Below, piece after piece: positions 61,130-64,000 of a stretch of 64,000 bases of DNA (its first letter is position 1; the number at the start of each line of letters is the position of its first letter). The position numbers and the translations under genes were made by a program. The notes beneath the pieces are model-generated. The model had not been told where the DNA came from, ran no database searches, and saw only the letters and a program-made list of their open reading frames with translations. This DNA is from Kosakonia sp. H02 (lineage in GTDB: Bacteria; Pseudomonadota; Gammaproteobacteria; Enterobacterales; Enterobacteriaceae), in the NCBI GenBank assembly GCA_030704225.1, contig CP131915.1, positions 3,286,001-3,350,000 of the forward strand. Direction: 5' to 3'.

Positions 61130-63040
61130 TTACTGCGCCGGGGGAGCAGCAAGAAAATCCACCGCGCGCCGGATATCGCGCGTGCGCGGCGCGGGCGGCA
61201 GGCTGGCGAGGAACACCGCGCCGTACGGGCGCATCACCAGCCGGTTATCGCAAATCACCAGTACACCGCGATCGTCAGTATCACGGATCAGGCGGCCAAC
61301 GCCCTGTTTCAGGGTGATAACCGCGTCGGGTAATTGCACGTCATCAAACGGATCGCCTCCCCGCAGGCGGCAATCTTCCATGCGCGCTTTCAGTAACGGA
61401 TCGTCCGGCGAGGTGAACGGCAGTTTGTCGATGATAACCAACGAGAGCGTATCGCCGCGCACATCAACACCTTCCCAGAAACTGCTGGTCGCCACCAACA
61501 GCGCGTTACCGGCGCTGACAAATTGCTGGAGCAGTTGACCTTTGCTGGTTTCACCTTGCAGGAGAACCGGCAAACTCATGGTAGCGCGAAATTGTTCGGC
61601 AAGATCGCGCATCATGGCGTGGGACGTGCAGAGCATAAAGCAGCGGCCATTGTTGGCTTCAATCATCGGGCGGAGCATCGCCGCCAGTTGACGCGCCGCG
61701 CCGGGCTGGTTGGTTTGCGGCAGATTGCGCGGTACGCAAAGCAGCGCCTGGCGCTGGTAATCAAAGGGGCTCGGCAACAGCAGCGATTCGGCCTCATCAA
61801 TCCCCAGCCGTGCGGTGAAGTGATGCAATTCATCATTCACCGATAACGTTGCAGAGGTGAAGATCCAACTGCCCTTCTTCTGCGCCATCACCTCTTTAAA
61901 TTTGTCCGCCACCGTCAGCGGCGTTAACGCCAGCGTAAAGTTGCGCGACGTGCATTCATACCAGTAGCTGTAACCGGGCTGGTTGATCTCTTTTAAACGT
62001 TTGAGGCGTGTACGATACAACGTGGCGCGCTCGAACGCGGCATCCAGCAATGCGGAACGCCCGAGCGAAAGTTTCGCCACGTCGTAGCAGAGCTCAAGGG
62101 CGTCATCAAGCAGCAACAAGGCGCGCTGGATATGCGCATTAGCCAGCAGCTCGCGTAAGTTGCCGCGATAACCCGGCTCACCGAGCTGTAAACGAAAATC
62201 CTGGGTGCTTTGTGCCAGCCGATCGGCGCATTTCTGCAACTGCGCGGTATCTTTTAATTCAGTGCGATAAGCGATGGTGAAATCTTTTGCCAGATCGAGC
62301 AGTTGGCGGCTGGACAGGGATTGACCAAAATACTGGCTGGCGATATCCGGGAGCTGGTGCGCTTCGTCAAAAATCATCACCTCCGCTTCCGGGATAAGCT
62401 CGCCGAACCCGCTCTCTTTCACCACCATATCGGCAAGAAAAAGATGGTGGTTGACCACCACGACATCGGCGTCCATCGCTTTTTTACGCGCCTTCACCAC
62501 AAAACAGTCTTTGTACATCGGGCAGTCGCTGCCCAGACAGTTGTCGTTGGTGCTGGTGACCAGCGGCCAGGCCTGAGAGTCTTCCGCCACGCTGACGCAG
62601 GTGCTGATATCCCCGTCTTTGGTCTGGTTGGCCCAGGAGCGCAGCAGGATCACATCGCTGAGGGTCTGCACCGGCAGATCGCCCCCGGCCAGCGCTTGTT
62701 GTTCAAGACGTTCGATACAGAGGTAGTTGGAGCGCCCTTTCAGCAGCGCTGTGCGGCCGGTAAATTCCAGTGCGGTGGCAACCGTCGGTAGATCGCGGCT
62801 GTAAAGCTGATCCTGGAGGGCTTTCGAACCGGTAGAGATAATGACTTTTTTACCGGCACGTAACGCGGGGGCAAGGTAAGCGTAGGTTTTACCGGTACCG
62901 GTTCCCGCTTCGACCACCAGCGGCTGCGTTTTTGTAATCGCGTCGGTGACGGCATCGGCCATCTGGCGTTGCGGTTCGCGCGGTTTGAATCCCGGTATCG
63001 CTTTGGCAAGTTTGCCATCTGTTGCAAAATCGTCCGTCAC
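61130..63040 (-). CDS. yoaA: XPD/DinG-family ATP-dependent DNA helicase YoaA
   Basis: Iron-sulfur superfamily 2 helicase that works with HolC (chi) in DNA damage tolerance. Walker A EAGTGTGKTYAYL, four-cysteine cluster region (YLCIERLE, CLGSDCPMYKDC), DEAH box in MIFDEAHQLPD, and the C-terminal GVGRLIRDTDDRG motif VI. 636 residues, as in E. coli. Confidence 0.95.
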   Translation of the reverse strand: MTDDFATDGKLAKAIPGFKPREPQRQMADAVTDAITKTQPLVVEAGTGTGKTYAYLAPALRAGKKVIISTGSKALQDQLYSRDLPTVATALEFTGRTALLKGRSNYLCIERLEQQALAGGDLPVQTLSDVILLRSWANQTKDGDISTCVSVAEDSQAWPLVTSTNDNCLGSDCPMYKDCFVVKARKKAMDADVVVVNHHLFLADMVVKESGFGELIPEAEVMIFDEAHQLPDIASQYFGQSLSSRQLLDLAKDFTIAYRTELKDTAQLQKCADRLAQSTQDFRLQLGEPGYRGNLRELLANAHIQRALLLLDDALELCYDVAKLSLGRSALLDAAFERATLYRTRLKRLKEINQPGYSYWYECTSRNFTLALTPLTVADKFKEVMAQKKGSWIFTSATLSVNDELHHFTARLGIDEAESLLLPSPFDYQRQALLCVPRNLPQTNQPGAARQLAAMLRPMIEANNGRCFMLCTSHAMMRDLAEQFRATMSLPVLLQGETSKGQLLQQFVSAGNALLVATSSFWEGVDVRGDTLSLVIIDKLPFTSPDDPLLKARMEDCRLRGGDPFDDVQLPDAVITLKQGVGRLIRDTDDRGVLVICDNRLVMRPYGAVFLASLPPAPRTRDIRRAVDFLAAPPAQ

Positions 63041-63151
63041 ACTACCCCCTGGTTAAATCGCCAGTGATTATGTCAGGGTGTGCGGATTTACGCCAGCCGG
63101 GTTTTTATGGCACTCTTGCCCGCGACGAATGGAAAAGAGGAAGGAAAAGTT

Positions 63152-63496
63152 ATGACTATTGTGCGTATTGATGCGCAAGCCCGCTGGTCTGATGCGGTGA
63201 TTCACAACCAGACCTTGTATTACACCGGCGTGCCGGAAAACCTGGACGCCGATGCGTTCGAGCAAACGACCAATACGCTGGCGCAAATCGACGCTATTTT
63301 AGCGCAGCAAGGCAGCGATAAGTCCCGCATTCTTGATGCCACAATTTTTCTTGCCAACAGCGACGACTTTGCCGCGATGAATAAAGCCTGGGACGCCTGG
63401 GTTGTTGCCGGTCACGCACCGGTGCGCTGTACCGTGCAGGCGAAGCTGATGAACCCGCGCTATAAAGTGGAGATCAAAATCATCGCCGCGGTGTAA
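63152..63496 (+). CDS. yoaB: RidA-family protein YoaB
   Basis: Reactive-intermediate deaminase-like (YjgF/YER057c/UK114) protein, 114 residues. Conserved IHNQTLYYTGVPENLDADAF and the arginine in APVRCTVQAKLMNP, the imine-binding arginine of the family. The start at 63152 follows AAGGAA; the upstream open frame is not homologous. Divergent from yoaA and convergent with yoaH. Confidence 0.93.
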   Translation: MTIVRIDAQARWSDAVIHNQTLYYTGVPENLDADAFEQTTNTLAQIDAILAQQGSDKSRILDATIFLANSDDFAAMNKAWDAWVVAGHAPVRCTVQAKLMNPRYKVEIKIIAAV

Positions 63497-63679
63497 TTAC
63501 TCATCGTCTTCATCTTCAAAGCGCGCCACGATCCGCTCGCCGGTATGGCTGGCGCGTAGCTCTTGCGCGACCTGCGTAATCGCCTGCCCGCTACTCATTC
63601 CGCCGGCCATTAGTTCCTGGATACGTTCCACCGCTTTTTGCTGCTGCTCGTGACTGAGGGACGGTAAACCTGCAAACAT
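63497..63679 (-). CDS. yoaH: UPF0181 protein YoaH
   Basis: Small acidic-tailed protein of 60 residues (E. coli 59): [20 protein letters not shown], then GGMSSGQAI and a terminal EDEDDE. Function unknown. Its stop directly abuts the yoaB stop. Confidence 0.9.
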
Positions 63680-63763
63680 GGTGAACTCCTGATAAATTGA
63701 CGGCGCTAATTATTTCACGCGTCTGCACGCTTAGCCAGTGAAGACGCATTTGAGTCAGGATTA

Positions 63764-64000
63764 ATGAAGACTGTTATCTCGCTGCCGTGGCGTCAGGACG
63801 CCGCTGAATTCTACTTCACCCCGCTTAGCGCACAGCCGTGGGCCATGTTGCTGCACTCTGGTCATGCCGATCACCCGCATAATCGCTTTGATATTCTGGT
63901 GGCCGATCCGCGCATAACGCTCACCACCCACGGCGAAACAACACTTATCAACGACACCGAACAGCATGGCGATCCGCTGCAACTCCTGCAACAGGCGCTT
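63764..64000 (+). CDS. pabB: Aminodeoxychorismate synthase component 1 (5' part)
   Basis: First 79 codons only; the gene runs off the right edge. Makes 4-amino-4-deoxychorismate with PabA for folate synthesis. The N-terminus (LPWRQDAAEFYFTPLSAQPWAMLLHSG) follows E. coli PabB closely, read here in parts, and the yoaH-pabB neighbourhood agrees. A TCAGGA ribosome-binding site precedes the ATG. Confidence 0.93.
   Translation, partial: MKTVISLPWRQDAAEFYFTPLSAQPWAMLLHSGHADHPHNRFDILVADPRITLTTHGETTLINDTEQHGDPLQLLQQAL

Noticed and set aside
1..64000. CRISPR arrays, tRNA or rRNA genes, insertion sequences, prophage
   Set aside because: Looked for by eye on both strands; no regularly spaced repeats, cloverleaf, rRNA segment, transposase or integrase was found.

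Overview
The window is chromosomal DNA of an Enterobacteriaceae member. Almost every housekeeping protein matches the E. coli K-12 protein in length and motifs, but at a distance suggesting a relative such as Kosakonia, Enterobacter or Klebsiella (genus is inference). Operators for known regulators sit where expected: NadR at nadB, two FNR boxes at grcA, a sigma-28 promoter at ycgR and a FadR site at fadD.

Layout. (1) 1-13.8 kb: nadB, trmN6, srmB, grcA, ung, yfiF, trxC, tapT, patZ, pssA, yfiM, kgtP, the E. coli 58-min gene order. (2) 13.9-39.7 kb: a type VI secretion system (T6SS) on the minus strand. Read in transcription order it is an SH3-like lipoprotein, tssJ, tssK, tssL, tssM, tagF, tssA, tssB, tssC, tai4 (immunity), tae4 (amidase effector), hcp, fha, pppA, a periplasmic protein, tagJ, tssE, tssF, tssG, tssH and ppkA; then, after a hairpin cluster, a DcrB/Eag-like gene and the first 53 codons of vgrG. 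(3) 39.7-40.7 kb: about 1 kb of AT-rich DNA without a gene. (4) 40.7-56.6 kb: treA, ymgE, ycgR, emtA, ldcA, cvrA, dadX, dadA, ycgB, fadR, dsbB, ycgN, ycgM, ycgL, minCDE, the E. coli 26-min order but without nhaB, hlyE and umuDC. (5) 56.6-64 kb: rnd, fadD, yeaY, tsaB, yoaA, yoaB, yoaH and the start of pabB (E. coli 40-min genes).

The T6SS carries 12 of the 13 core genes intact. The exception is vgrG (tssI), cut after codon 53 exactly where a minus-strand terminator begins; beyond that lies kgtP. No PAAR gene is present, so a working apparatus would need spike proteins from elsewhere. The cluster also encodes a full post-translational control module (PpkA kinase, PppA phosphatase, Fha, TagF) and a periplasmic protein of unknown family that may be the kinase's regulator. 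Its cargo is one peptidoglycan amidase, Tae4, with its inhibitor Tai4 encoded first.

The most interesting points are the vgrG truncation and terminator junction, which coincides with a join between two distant parts of the E. coli-type map; the unassigned periplasmic and SH3-like T6SS proteins; strong hairpins behind tssC and hcp; a possible 25-residue membrane peptide between patZ and pssA; and a 48-bp tandem duplication in the basic N-terminal tail of yfiF. I did not find a wholly new system; the T6SS is of a known type with unusual features.
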